Part shown: positions 1 through 7,572 of the stretch, piece by piece
Layout of the letters: each line of letters begins with the position of its first letter
How positions within the stretch are numbered: position 1 is the stretch's first letter
Assembly: GCA_029260155.1 (NCBI GenBank)
Contig: JAJDDU010000344.1
Span: forward strand, 1-14,037
Direction of reading: 5' to 3'
Length of the DNA stretch: 14,037 nt
DNA from: Phycisphaerae bacterium
GTDB taxonomy: Bacteria > Planctomycetota > Phycisphaerae > UBA1845
Notes under the pieces: generated by a model
Databases searched by the model: none
The model's input: the letters and a program-made list of their open reading frames with translations, nothing else
Told to the model about the DNA's origin: nothing
Position numbers and translations under genes: made by a program

Positions 1-2504
1 GGTTGGCCGGCGGCGGGCGGTTGGGGCCGGCGGCCTTCGAATCCGTCCTGCAACTGGTCCAGGATTTCGGCGCTGCGTTCGACGACTTCGGGCGGCACGC
101 CGGCCATGCGGGCGACGTGCAGGCCGTAACTCTTGTTGCTACCGCCGGGGACGATCTTGTGAAGGAAGATGATGCGTTCCGATTCGTCGCGTGCTTCGGG
201 CCATTCGCGGACGGCGACGTTTTGGTTTGCAACGTTGGTGAGTGAGTCGGCGAGTTCGGTGAGTTCGTGGTAGTGGGTGGCTACGAAGGTGCGGCAGCGT
301 GTTACGTTCGCGAGTCTCTCGGTGATGGCCCACGCGAGCGAGAGCCCGTCGAACGTGCTCGTGCCGCGGCCGATTTCGTCGAGGATCACGAGTGACGCGC
401 TCGTGGCATTGTTGAGGATGTTGGCTGCTTCGGTCATCTCGACCATGAAGGTGCTTCGATCGCGGGTAATCTCGTCTGAAGCGCCGATGCGCGCGAAGAT
501 CCGATCGGCCACGCCGAAGGACATCGTCTTTGCGGGGACGTACGAGCCGGTTTGAGCGAGCAGCGTCAGCAACGCGATCTGCCGCATGTATGTGCTCTTG
601 CCGGACATGTTCGGCCCCGTGATGACCCAAACGCGCGAGCCGTCGGTCATGTCGGTATCGTTAGGGACGAAGCGGTCGTGGAGTGTTTGCTCGATGACCG
701 GGTGGCGGCCGTCGACGATTGAAAGGCCTTCGTCGTCGCTGACGTGCGGGCGCACATAGCGTCGCTCGACGGCCAGCTCTGCGAACGCAGCCACGGAGTC
801 AATGCAGCTTAGCGCTTCTGCCACGCGCTGCAAGGCGGCGATGTGCTTGGCTGTGTGGTCACACAATTGTCCGAAGAGGCGCGTCTCGAGTTCGTTGGCT
901 TTCTCTTCCGCCGTGAGAACCTTGGTCTCGTACTGTTTGAGTTCGTCGGTGATGTAGCGTTCGGCGGACTTGATGGTTTGCTTACGCACGTAGTTCGGCG
1001 GGACGCGATCTCGGTTTGTGTTGGAGATTTCGATATAGAAGCCGAAGACACGATTGAACGCGACCTTGAGCGTTGCGATGCCGGTCTCTTCGATCTGTCG
1101 TTTCTGGTAATCCACGAGCCACGCTTGGCCATTTTTGCGGATGTGTCGCAACTCGTCGAGTTCGGCATCGTATCCTTCGGCGATGATTCCTCCCTCGCGA
1201 ATGGTCAGTGGTGCATCCGGGCGAATGCCGCGATGGAGTAGCTCGGCCAACTCGTCGAGGCCTTCGAGATCGGCGGACCATTGGCACAGCAGCGGAGGGG
1301 CTAGCGACGCGAGTTCTTCGCGTATCGCGGGAAGCGCTCTTAGCGTGTTTCCAAGCCCGACGAGATCACGCGGTGTCGCGCGGAGAAGGGCCACGCGCGC
1401 GGTGATCCTCTCGATGTCAGAGCCGTTGCCCAGCATCGCGCGGACGTTTGCACGGGCGCGCTCGGACTCAACAAAGGACGCGACGGCGTCCTGACGGTCG
1501 ACGATTCGGTCGACGTGGACCAGTGGATTGCAGAGCCAAGACCTCAGGCGGCGCGCGCCCATCGGATGGACGGTGCGATCGGCGGCGTGCAGGAGGCTGC
1601 CGTACCGCTCGCCGCCGCGCAACGTTCTCTCGATTTCGAGGGATCGCCAGGAGTTGTGATCGATGAGCATGGTGTGGCCGGGGTGATGCACTTCGAGGCG
1701 GGAGATGTGCGACAGCGAGCATTTCTGAGTCTCGGCGAGGTAGCTGATGATCGCGCCGGCTGCGCGCACAGATGCGGTCGTGTCGTTGACGCCGAAGCCT
1801 TCGAGCGTCGCAACGCCGAAATGTTTGTGCAGCGTTTCCAGTGCGTGGTGTTCGCTGAACTCGTGAGCGCTGCGGCGGGCGATGGTCGTGTTGCACAGTT
1901 TCTTCAGTTCGCGCGCGGCTGCTCCGGCCGGTGAATCGGCGTTGTCATCGACCAGGATTTCGGCGGGGCGAATGCGCACGAGTTCGTCGATCATTGCGCC
2001 GGTCATCTCGTGGTACAGGCGAAACCTCCCGGAAACCAGCTCGACGGTGGCGAGCCCGATTCCGTTTGATCCGCAGGCGACGGATGCCAGAACGTTGTCA
2101 CTGCGTTCGTCGAGGAGGGCTTCGTCGGTCAGCGTTCCGGCTGTCACGATACGAACGATCTCGCGCTTGACGACGCCCTTGGCCAGCTTTGCGTCTTCAA
2201 CCTGCTCGGAGATCGCCACGCGATGCCCGGCGGCGACGAGCTTGGTCAGGTAGGACTCCAGGGCGTGATAGGGAATGCCCGCGAGGGGGATCGGATTCTC
2301 GCCTTTGGACCGGGAGGTCAGCGTGATGCCGAGCACGCGCGAAGCTGTCCGTGCGTCTTCGTAGAACATCTCATAGAAATCGCCCATTCTGAACATCAGT
2401 ATCGCGTCTTCGGCTTGCTTCTTCTGTTCGGCGTACTGGCGCATGGCGGGGGTGAGTTGGGGGGGCGTCTTCTTGGACTTGTCCGTCGCCAGGGTGGAGG
2501 CCAT
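1..2504 (-). CDS. mutS: DNA mismatch repair protein MutS (C-terminus cut by left window edge)
   Basis: MutS recognises base mismatches and small loops, then uses ATP to recruit MutL in the cytoplasm. The frame is open from an ATG at 2504 to the window edge, giving 834 residues. E. coli MutS has 853, so only the C-terminal tail is missing. The N-terminal mismatch-reading motif GDFYE is at residues 41-45, with the stacking Phe43 and contacting Glu45 (E. coli F36 and E38). Connector, lever and clamp domains follow. The ATPase has Walker A GPNMSGKST at 630-638, Walker B ILDEIGRGTST with Asp709 and Glu710, and the following THYHELTEL switch. The start gives the expected length before the FxE motif; the upstream GGA is a weak ribosome site. 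It lies 85 bp after the CPBP gene on the same strand and may be read from the promoter near 5950. No mutL is visible nearby. Confidence 0.97.
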   Translation of the reverse strand, partial: MASTLATDKSKKTPPQLTPAMRQYAEQKKQAEDAILMFRMGDFYEMFYEDARTASRVLGITLTSRSKGENPIPLAGIPYHALESYLTKLVAAGHRVAISEQVEDAKLAKGVVKREIVRIVTAGTLTDEALLDERSDNVLASVACGSNGIGLATVELVSGRFRLYHEMTGAMIDELVRIRPAEILVDDNADSPAGAAARELKKLCNTTIARRSAHEFSEHHALETLHKHFGVATLEGFGVNDTTASVRAAGAIISYLAETQKCSLSHISRLEVHHPGHTMLIDHNSWRSLEIERTLRGGERYGSLLHAADRTVHPMGARRLRSWLCNPLVHVDRIVDRQDAVASFVESERARANVRAMLGNGSDIERITARVALLRATPRDLVGLGNTLRALPAIREELASLAPPLLCQWSADLEGLDELAELLHRGIRPDAPLTIREGGIIAEGYDAELDELRHIRKNGQAWLVDYQKRQIEETGIATLKVAFNRVFGFYIEISNTNRDRVPPNYVRKQTIKSAERYITDELKQYETKVLTAEEKANELETRLFGQLCDHTAKHIAALQRVAEALSCIDSVAAFAELAVERRYVRPHVSDDEGLSIVDGRHPVIEQTLHDRFVPNDTDMTDGSRVWVITGPNMSGKSTYMRQIALLTLLAQTGSYVPAKTMSFGVADRIFARIGASDEITRDRSTFMVEMTEAANILNNATSASLVILDEIGRGTSTFDGLSLAWAITERLANVTRCRTFVATHYHELTELADSLTNVANQNVAVREWPEARDESERIIFLHKIVPGGSNKSYGLHVARMAGVPPEVVERSAEILDQLQDGFEGRRPQPPAAGQ

Positions 2505-2589
2505 CGGTTTTTCCGGGTAAGGGGACGTCTGAGACGCCGTCCACTTTAGCCCGAGCGAGCCGGAAAACAAGTGACACGGCGTTTGCGGG

Positions 2590-3474
2590 TCAGGCGGGCT
2601 GAGTTAGCACCATCAGCAGGCACGCGGTTCCGGCGGTGGCGAGGTGCAGGATCAGAGGGATCAGCCACGTGTTGGCGCGATAGGCGATGTAACCCAGAAC
2701 GATGCCGCCGGGAATCGACAGCAGGAGCTCGCGCGGGTCTTTGCCCAGATGCACCGCGCCAAACAGGAGCCCGGAGAGGAGAATGGGGAATAGGCATCCG
2801 TCGGCAAGTCCCAGCCACCGCCGTATGCGTTGAATTCCCCGTGCGTTTTCAGTTGCGGCGGCCATCCCGATCCACTGGAGCGCTCTCTTCAGCCCACGCC
2901 CTTCGGCGCGCTGCGCGGGAGTCGGGTCCGGCCAACGGCGGCTGCGTCGCAATGCCGCGAGCAGAATCCCCTGAAAGAGAAAATGCTCGGCGAACATGTT
3001 TACCGCGTAGAAACTGAGAAAACCGGTAGCCCCTGACCGGAGCGACTGCACGTATTGACCGGCGAACTGCGGGCTGCCTACCATCCAGATCAGAAACGGC
3101 GTTGAGAGAATATAGCCGATGGCCAACAGCCTCCAGCCCAGTCGATTGGGCAGACGGCATCCCAACGTCGACGGACCGCCTCTCCCCATGACGAACATGA
3201 TTATCCACGGAATCACCAATCCAAAGACAATGAGGTAAGCGCCGAAAATGAACTGCCGAGAGAACGCGTCCATTCCGACATTGGTGAACCCTGTTTCGAC
3301 CAGTTGCATTCCCCATTGCTTTACACTGTGGAACCGGGCGCTAAGTGGTGCATTCCACGACTTGGGAACGCGAGAGAAAAACGCAATGACATAGGCGGAA
3401 CAAGCCGCCGCGGCGATCATGTGACGCGCCCAGTACATTACAGGTCTCTCGTGCTTGTCAGTGTCCGGACTCAT
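2590..3474 (-). CDS. CPBP-type (CAAX protease-like) integral membrane protein with altered active-site motif
   Basis: A 294-residue polytopic membrane protein with hydrophobic segments near residues 15-33, 75-96, 113-132, 150-175, 227-243, 250-265 and 268-290. Its second half fits the CPBP (type II CAAX prenyl endopeptidase / bacteriocin immunity) fold. Motif 1 is FAEHFLFQG (161-169), where the family usually has EExxxR: Glu163 is kept, the second Glu is His164 and the Arg is Gln168. Motif 2 is FGAVH with Phe238 and His242, and a further His277 sits in the last helix (ILHLA). About 50 mostly basic residues (177-225) are inserted between motifs 1 and 2. Family members cleave membrane peptides or act as scaffolds; the substitutions leave catalysis uncertain. 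Its ATG overlaps the stop of the preceding gene as ATGA, so translation is probably coupled. Confidence 0.75.
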   Translation of the reverse strand: MSPDTDKHERPVMYWARHMIAAAACSAYVIAFFSRVPKSWNAPLSARFHSVKQWGMQLVETGFTNVGMDAFSRQFIFGAYLIVFGLVIPWIIMFVMGRGGPSTLGCRLPNRLGWRLLAIGYILSTPFLIWMVGSPQFAGQYVQSLRSGATGFLSFYAVNMFAEHFLFQGILLAALRRSRRWPDPTPAQRAEGRGLKRALQWIGMAAATENARGIQRIRRWLGLADGCLFPILLSGLLFGAVHLGKDPRELLLSIPGGIVLGYIAYRANTWLIPLILHLATAGTACLLMVLTQPA

Positions 3475-3839
3475 GAAGTGCTTTCATCCATCCAGCCGGT
3501 TTCGCGCCGCCAGTAGGCTTCGTAACATCCGGGGCAGAGCGACGGCCCGGAGTCGACGTGGAAGATCTTACCTTGCTGCACGCCGCACTGTTCGCATTTG
3601 CCGTGTGTGGCCGGCGGGTAGTTCCCGCCATCGGCGCGGTGGAAACTCCTCATGTATTCTTCGTGGCTGCTGCGCTGGCGGACAATGGTGATCCAGGTTC
3701 GGATTCCAGTCCATGTCGCGATCGCGATCAAACCGACTCCCGTCAGTAATATGAGCGCGGCGATGATCAGCCAGAGATTCACGCCCAGTGTCCGCGGATC
3801 GACTTGCAGGAGTGTGGCGGTGTACGCGATCAAGGTCAC
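3471..3839 (-). CDS. small membrane-anchored zinc-ribbon protein
   Basis: A 122-residue protein with one strong membrane helix (about residues 20-47) followed by a soluble tail. The tail carries two CxxC knuckles, Cys82/Cys85 and Cys102/Cys105, separated by 16 residues, as in a one-zinc ribbon. The basic stretch after the helix (RTWITIVRQR) suggests that the tail is cytoplasmic. The start is a GTG at 3839 that immediately follows the upstream gene's TGA (TGAGTG), and the stop overlaps the next start (ATGA). This is therefore the middle gene of a translationally coupled chain. I do not recognise a named family. Zinc-ribbon tails like this can bind nucleic acid or protein partners, but nothing here fixes the role. 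Confidence 0.8.
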   Translation of the reverse strand: MTLIAYTATLLQVDPRTLGVNLWLIIAALILLTGVGLIAIATWTGIRTWITIVRQRSSHEEYMRSFHRADGGNYPPATHGKCEQCGVQQGKIFHVDSGPSLCPGCYEAYWRRETGWMDESTS

Positions 3840-5288
3840 TCACTCCACGCCATCGGGGATGTACACCCCCGGCTGATCGTGCGTTACCGTGGTCAGTATC
3901 GGGAGTGGGGGCAGGTTGAACTTCGCACGCAGGGCGTTCTGCTCCTTCGGGACTTGAGAGAGGATTGAGATCGGGAACTGGGTCGTGCTTCCGTTAGCGT
4001 AGCCGACACTGAACAACGTATCGCTTGGTGATGGTCGTTCCGGCACCTCGACGACAAGCCACAGTCCGGGATCGGCCGTACCAAGGTCAAATCCGTGGTA
4101 CGTGAACACGAAATCACCCAGACGATGGGCTACAATGTTGGGCGGATGAGCTTTGATTGCGGCGTCGACGCTCGCGATCTGTTCGTCGGTGGGAGGATTG
4201 TGGTATTGATCGACGCTGATGCCGCCGACGACGATCTTCTTCTGCCTGGTGAGTGATCCGTTCAAGACAAAGTCGTCGCCGATCACAAAGCCGTCGGTGA
4301 TCAACTGGATTGCATGGTCCGGCAGGCGATTGTTGTTCGGGAGCGCGTAGCCGTGCAGTGATTCGGTGAGCGAGGTTGTGTTGGTCCAAGGGGAGGTGAA
4401 ACTGTTGGACCCTCCTGCAGAGATGCCCATGAAGACGAGGACTCCGAAGACGCCGCATACGCCCAGCAGAGGCGGCGTCAGCACGGCGAATGCAGCCCTT
4501 CCGGCATGTACGTTCTGTCCCTCCTTGAGCATGATCGTTGCGCTGATCGCCCACCAAATCCAGCCGACATAGAATCCGCACACAGGGATAGCGGTCAGCG
4601 CGTTCGCCCCCGCGCTGTATCCGATGGCTTGGTAGGTGCGACCGAGGCTGGCGGACGTTTGGCCGGTGAGGCGAAGCAGTCCATGTGAGGTGAGACCCCA
4701 AAGAAGGACGGTCACGAGGGATGTGGCGGCCGCGGCGAGGAACGCGATGCTGAGTGCTGCCACAACGCCAAAGACCCCCATGCCACCACCCCCCGCTGCC
4801 ACACCTATGAGAACGGGGAGGGCGAAGAAAACTCCGACGCTGGTGAGATTGACGAGGGTGTTCGAAAGCACCGCGAAACCGATCGCGGACCGCGTGGGCT
4901 CTTGCACGGGCACGAGGCTCATCAGTCGGGCGGGATGCACCAAGGCCATCCCAACGGTTCTGAACCACGCCCTGACGCCGCCGATTTCACGTCTGTTCAA
5001 CCACGGCATTTGATCGACATTGGTTTGCTCCTCCTCGATCCCTTCGGTTGGCAGGAGGACCATCTCGTCCATGTGTATGTGAGTCTTACAAGAGACGCAG
5101 TCGAATTCCGCCGGGACGAGATGGCCTTTTTCGCCGGTGCCGTAGTAGGCAGTATTGCAGTGCGGGCAGCAGAACTGCACGCTGTTGAGGACGAAGTCGT
5201 GTTCGCTGGGCAGGAATTCCGTGCCGCACTCCGGGCATCGGCGTGAGCGGATATTCCACAGCCGGTAGTTACAGATCCCGCAGCGCAT
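3840..5288 (-). CDS. zinc-ribbon / Yip1-like multispanning membrane protein with extracytoplasmic C-terminal domain
   Basis: A 482-residue protein in three parts. Residues 1-70 hold cysteine knuckles: C3xxC6 with C18xxC21 make one rubredoxin-like ribbon, and C41xxC44 with C64xxC67 make a second. Residues about 105-290 are a membrane domain with helices near 135-165, 170-200, 222-254 and 266-290. Its lead-in (VHPARLMSLVP) and glycine-rich helices resemble Yip1-domain proteins. Residues about 295-482 are soluble, with no further helix, and probably lie outside the cytoplasmic membrane; I do not recognise this part. The ATG at 5288 has a good ribosome site, AGGAG, 7 nt upstream. The gene starts 30 bp after the four-helix gene and its TGA abuts the next start. 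Zinc-ribbon plus membrane-domain architectures are common in Planctomycetota. The function is unknown. Confidence 0.82.
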   Translation of the reverse strand: MRCGICNYRLWNIRSRRCPECGTEFLPSEHDFVLNSVQFCCPHCNTAYYGTGEKGHLVPAEFDCVSCKTHIHMDEMVLLPTEGIEEEQTNVDQMPWLNRREIGGVRAWFRTVGMALVHPARLMSLVPVQEPTRSAIGFAVLSNTLVNLTSVGVFFALPVLIGVAAGGGGMGVFGVVAALSIAFLAAAATSLVTVLLWGLTSHGLLRLTGQTSASLGRTYQAIGYSAGANALTAIPVCGFYVGWIWWAISATIMLKEGQNVHAGRAAFAVLTPPLLGVCGVFGVLVFMGISAGGSNSFTSPWTNTTSLTESLHGYALPNNNRLPDHAIQLITDGFVIGDDFVLNGSLTRQKKIVVGGISVDQYHNPPTDEQIASVDAAIKAHPPNIVAHRLGDFVFTYHGFDLGTADPGLWLVVEVPERPSPSDTLFSVGYANGSTTQFPISILSQVPKEQNALRAKFNLPPLPILTTVTHDQPGVYIPDGVE

Positions 5289-5318
5289 GAACAGACTCCT
5301 GATTCAATTGCGCCGTGG

Positions 5319-5912
5319 CTACGACCACGCGGCGGTTTCTTTCTTGATCGCGCGTCGCGAGAACCAAACCAATAAAAACCCGGGCAACGCCCACCCCCAC
5401 AGTATACCGACCGCGACACCCACCCACAGCATCGCCGAGAAAAACACAATCGGAGGCCCGCCGGGCGACTGCGCCATGGCCTCGAAGTTGGCCTGCTGGG
5501 CTGTGGTTTGGAAACACGTTCCGATGACCACGACCGGAATCTCCAAAAGGGCCCATGTCACGCAAAGCCGCACGCAGCGCCGCTGTCGGCGGAGCATCGC
5601 GATTCCAGCGAAGAGCAGAACCGTCCCGAGTGGGATCGCGCTCATGCCTTGGAAGATGACGGAGCGTCGCATTTGGTCGACCGGCAGAACGGACGATCCC
5701 GCGCCGGGCGTCATCATCTTGAGCAATTCCGGCAAGAACGTCAGCGAGACAAGCGCCCACAGGCCGCCGATCACACCGAGCGCTCCGAACACAATGGCGA
5801 TGATCCCAATCACGCCGGGCCAGCCGGTGCGGCGTTCGGGCGAGGCGAGCGGCGCTGCCACCATTGGCGGCGCGGCCGGATGCGGTTCATGCTGTCCATT
5901 TGGGTCCGACAT
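5319..5912 (-). CDS. four-helix membrane protein of unknown function
   Basis: A 197-residue protein with a proline-rich hydrophilic N-terminus (residues 1-30) and four predicted membrane spans near 31-60, 85-108, 113-133 and 153-185. It ends in a short basic tail (SRRAIKKE). No catalytic motif is visible and I do not recognise a family. It is the first gene of a same-strand group of four membrane-protein genes, with 30 bp to the next start. The ATG at 5912 is chosen because a strong promoter ends only about 12 nt upstream of it, which leaves almost no leader; the upstream ribosome site is correspondingly weak. Confidence 0.72.
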   Translation of the reverse strand: MSDPNGQHEPHPAAPPMVAAPLASPERRTGWPGVIGIIAIVFGALGVIGGLWALVSLTFLPELLKMMTPGAGSSVLPVDQMRRSVIFQGMSAIPLGTVLLFAGIAMLRRQRRCVRLCVTWALLEIPVVVIGTCFQTTAQQANFEAMAQSPGGPPIVFFSAMLWVGVAVGILWGWALPGFLLVWFSRRAIKKETAAWS

Positions 5913-5923
5913 GGTCTACTGTA

Positions 5924-5953
5924 TTTATGCGGCTTGTTGGCCGGTGTTGTCAA
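5924..5953 (-). promoter_or_regulatory. sigma70-type promoter of the membrane-protein operon
   Basis: On the minus strand there is a perfect -35 box, TTGACA (5953-5948). It is followed after 18 nt by CATAAA (5929-5924), which matches four of six -10 consensus bases. Initiation about 7 nt past the -10 would fall near 5917, giving a leader of roughly five nucleotides before the ATG at 5912. The spacing is slightly long, so strength is uncertain, but the position directly upstream of a gene group supports the call. Confidence 0.5.
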
Positions 5954-5985
5954 GGCGCGTCGGATGAAACGCAGTAGAGAAACCA

Positions 5986-6009
5986 GACCCCCCAATCGCT
6001 CCAGGGGTC
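5986..6009 (-). terminator. weak candidate hairpin downstream of the PaaK-like gene
   Basis: GACCCC and GGGGTC form a 6-bp stem around a 12-nt loop, 57 nt after the stop of the ligase gene. Read on the minus strand it is followed by TGGTTTCTC rather than a clean run of T, so intrinsic termination would be poor. It may simply be chance pairing in GC-rich DNA. Confidence 0.2.
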
Positions 6010-6065
6010 GTCGATTTACTCGCAGGCGGGGAGTGAGGATGAGTTGCCGCCGGGCCACGTACAGT

Positions 6066-7406
6066 CTACGCGGTGAGTTCGACGAGGCGTGGCTTCTGCT
6101 CAGCATCGTTGAACGTGCCCTGCTCGGCCCAGACAACGTTGACGCAAACGGACAAGCCCCCGCGGATTAGCCCTTCCAACTCACGTGCCAACCGATCGCG
6201 CTGAGCGGTGTCGACCGTCGCGCGAATCTCCACCTTGAGTTTGACGGATTGGCGGGGTTCCTGATCGCTCAACAACACCCGATAGGCGCCGGTGAGTTGG
6301 TCGCCGTAACGCGAAACGTATTCGCCGAAGGCTGCCGGAAACAGGTTGACGCCTTTGACGATCAACATGTCGTCGCTGCGGCCTAGGACCGCGAAACGGA
6401 ATCCCGATCGCCCGCACGGACAGTCACCGACCCCGAGGATCTTGACCACGTCGTGCGTGCGGAATCGAAACAAGGGCTGGGCTTCGCGGAAGAGATGCGT
6501 CAGGACCAACTCGCCCTGCGCGCCGGGGTCGAGTGGCAGCGTGTCGCGCGTTTTGGGGTCGATCAACTCCGGCAGGAGGATGTCTTGGCTGTGAAAGTGC
6601 AGTCCGCTTCGATGTCGACATTCGCTGCCGAAGATGCTGAGGACGTCTGACATGCCGTAGTTGGCGTCGACGGCTTCGAGGGCCCACTCACGTTCGATGG
6701 ACTCGCGGAATCCTGCATCTTGCGCGCCCGGCTCGCCGCCGAACAGGGCCTTCTGCAGGCTGAGAGTAGACGGATCGATGCTGAGTTCCCGCCGACACAG
6801 ATCAGCCAGCCTCGGGAGATACGAGGGCGTGCAGGAGATGCAGGTCGGGCGGACCGTTTGGATCAACTCCAGCAGATACCGCGAGTTGCCCACGCCGAAG
6901 GGGATCACCGTCGCCCCGGTTCGTTCGAGGCAGAGATGATCGGTCAAACCGCCGGACCACATGCAGTAACTCAGACAGTGGACGACCGTGTCAGATGGTC
7001 GCACGCCCGCGCACCAGAACGCCCGGGCTCCTGCTTCGATCGTCGATTCGCTGTCGCGTTCGGTCAGCAAGGTGAGGAATGGGCGCGAGGTCGTCCCGGA
7101 TGTTCGGTGCACGCGGCGAATGTCATCGTGTGACACTGCCACCAGTCGCCCGAATGGCGGATACTCCGCCTGATCTGCAAGAAGGTCGGACTTGTCAACG
7201 AAAGGCAGATCACGCAGATTGAATCCGTCCGTGAAGTCCGCGGCGTCAATGCCCGACGCCGCGAAGCGGTCACGCCAGAATTCGCTGCCCGCCCAGGCGT
7301 GGCGGAGCTGCCGCAGGAGACGCGGAGTTTCGATCGTCGCGCGAAACTCCTCGACCGACATGGTCTCCGCGGTCGGATTCCACAGTTCGTCAGTGACTTC
7401 GCTCAT
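6066..7406 (-). CDS. PaaK-like adenylate-forming ligase (phenylacetate-CoA ligase family)
   Basis: Enzymes of this family activate a carboxylic acid with ATP to an acyl-adenylate, usually passing it to coenzyme A. The 446-residue length fits PaaK (about 430-440). The phosphate-binding loop is HRTSGTTSRP (100-109), the adenine motif YGMSD (250-254), and FRTHD (315-319) holds the ribose-binding Asp. The hinge GRSDDMLIVKGVNLFP (342-357) is highly characteristic of PaaK and CapK proteins. Cys329 and Cys331 (DCPCGRSG) match the cysteine-containing turn in PaaK. The likely C-terminal catalytic lysine is Lys438 (EQKPR). The P-loop glycine after GTT is Ser107 here. No phenylacetate-degradation genes (paaABCDE) are nearby, so an aryl or unusual acyl substrate in envelope or natural-product chemistry is equally possible. 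It follows the KamA-like gene on the same strand, but 166 bp containing a large palindrome separate them. Confidence 0.88.
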   Translation of the reverse strand: MSEVTDELWNPTAETMSVEEFRATIETPRLLRQLRHAWAGSEFWRDRFAASGIDAADFTDGFNLRDLPFVDKSDLLADQAEYPPFGRLVAVSHDDIRRVHRTSGTTSRPFLTLLTERDSESTIEAGARAFWCAGVRPSDTVVHCLSYCMWSGGLTDHLCLERTGATVIPFGVGNSRYLLELIQTVRPTCISCTPSYLPRLADLCRRELSIDPSTLSLQKALFGGEPGAQDAGFRESIEREWALEAVDANYGMSDVLSIFGSECRHRSGLHFHSQDILLPELIDPKTRDTLPLDPGAQGELVLTHLFREAQPLFRFRTHDVVKILGVGDCPCGRSGFRFAVLGRSDDMLIVKGVNLFPAAFGEYVSRYGDQLTGAYRVLLSDQEPRQSVKLKVEIRATVDTAQRDRLARELEGLIRGGLSVCVNVVWAEQGTFNDAEQKPRLVELTA

Positions 7407-7431
7407 GATACGAGTTCAACCGATTGCAACG

Positions 7432-7528
7432 CGTCGGGTGGCACGGTCTTGCGCAGCAAGGCCGTGGAACAACCCGCGTTCTTCACGGCCTCGCTGCGCT
7501 CCGCTCCGCGAGACCGTGCCACCCAACG
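7432..7528. repeat. 97-bp imperfect palindromic element
   Basis: The outer arms 7432-7449 and 7511-7528 are 18-nt inverted repeats with one mismatch; their core GGGTGGCACGGTCT is exact. Inner arms AGGCCGTG (7459-7466) and CACGGCCT (7484-7491) pair exactly around a 17-nt loop, which itself contains GAAC/GTTC. The right arm carries about 10 extra bases (a repeated GCTCC unit near 7498-7507) that the left arm lacks, so one arm has gained or lost a unit. The element fills most of the gap between the KamA-like stop (7573) and the PaaK-like start (7406). There is no T-run for intrinsic termination and no clear target-site duplication. It looks like a REP- or MITE-like dispersed repeat, and its transcript would fold strongly. 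Confidence 0.85.
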
Positions 7529-7572
7529 GGATTCACGCCTCTGTTCAATGCACCCGGCTGAAGCGCCGCCAT

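Noticed and set aside
2534..2582. Inverted repeat ACGCCGT / ACGGCGT before mutS
   Set aside because: The arms are only 7 bp around a 35-nt loop with no T-run, which is expected by chance at this GC content.
4114..4968. Minus-strand frame of 284 residues inside the Yip1-like gene
   Set aside because: It is an Arg/His/Pro-rich shadow in another frame of the zinc-ribbon/Yip1-like gene, which has clear cysteine knuckles and membrane helices.
5287..6170. Overlapping plus-strand frames of 226 and 220 residues
   Set aside because: They are antisense to the four-helix membrane protein and its promoter region, with low-complexity basic composition and no family resemblance.
7432..7528. Intrinsic terminator for the lpxD-kamA transcript
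   Set aside because: The hairpin is very long, has interrupted arms, and neither side is followed by a run of T on the transcribed strand. It looks like a repeat element, though it may still affect RNA stability.
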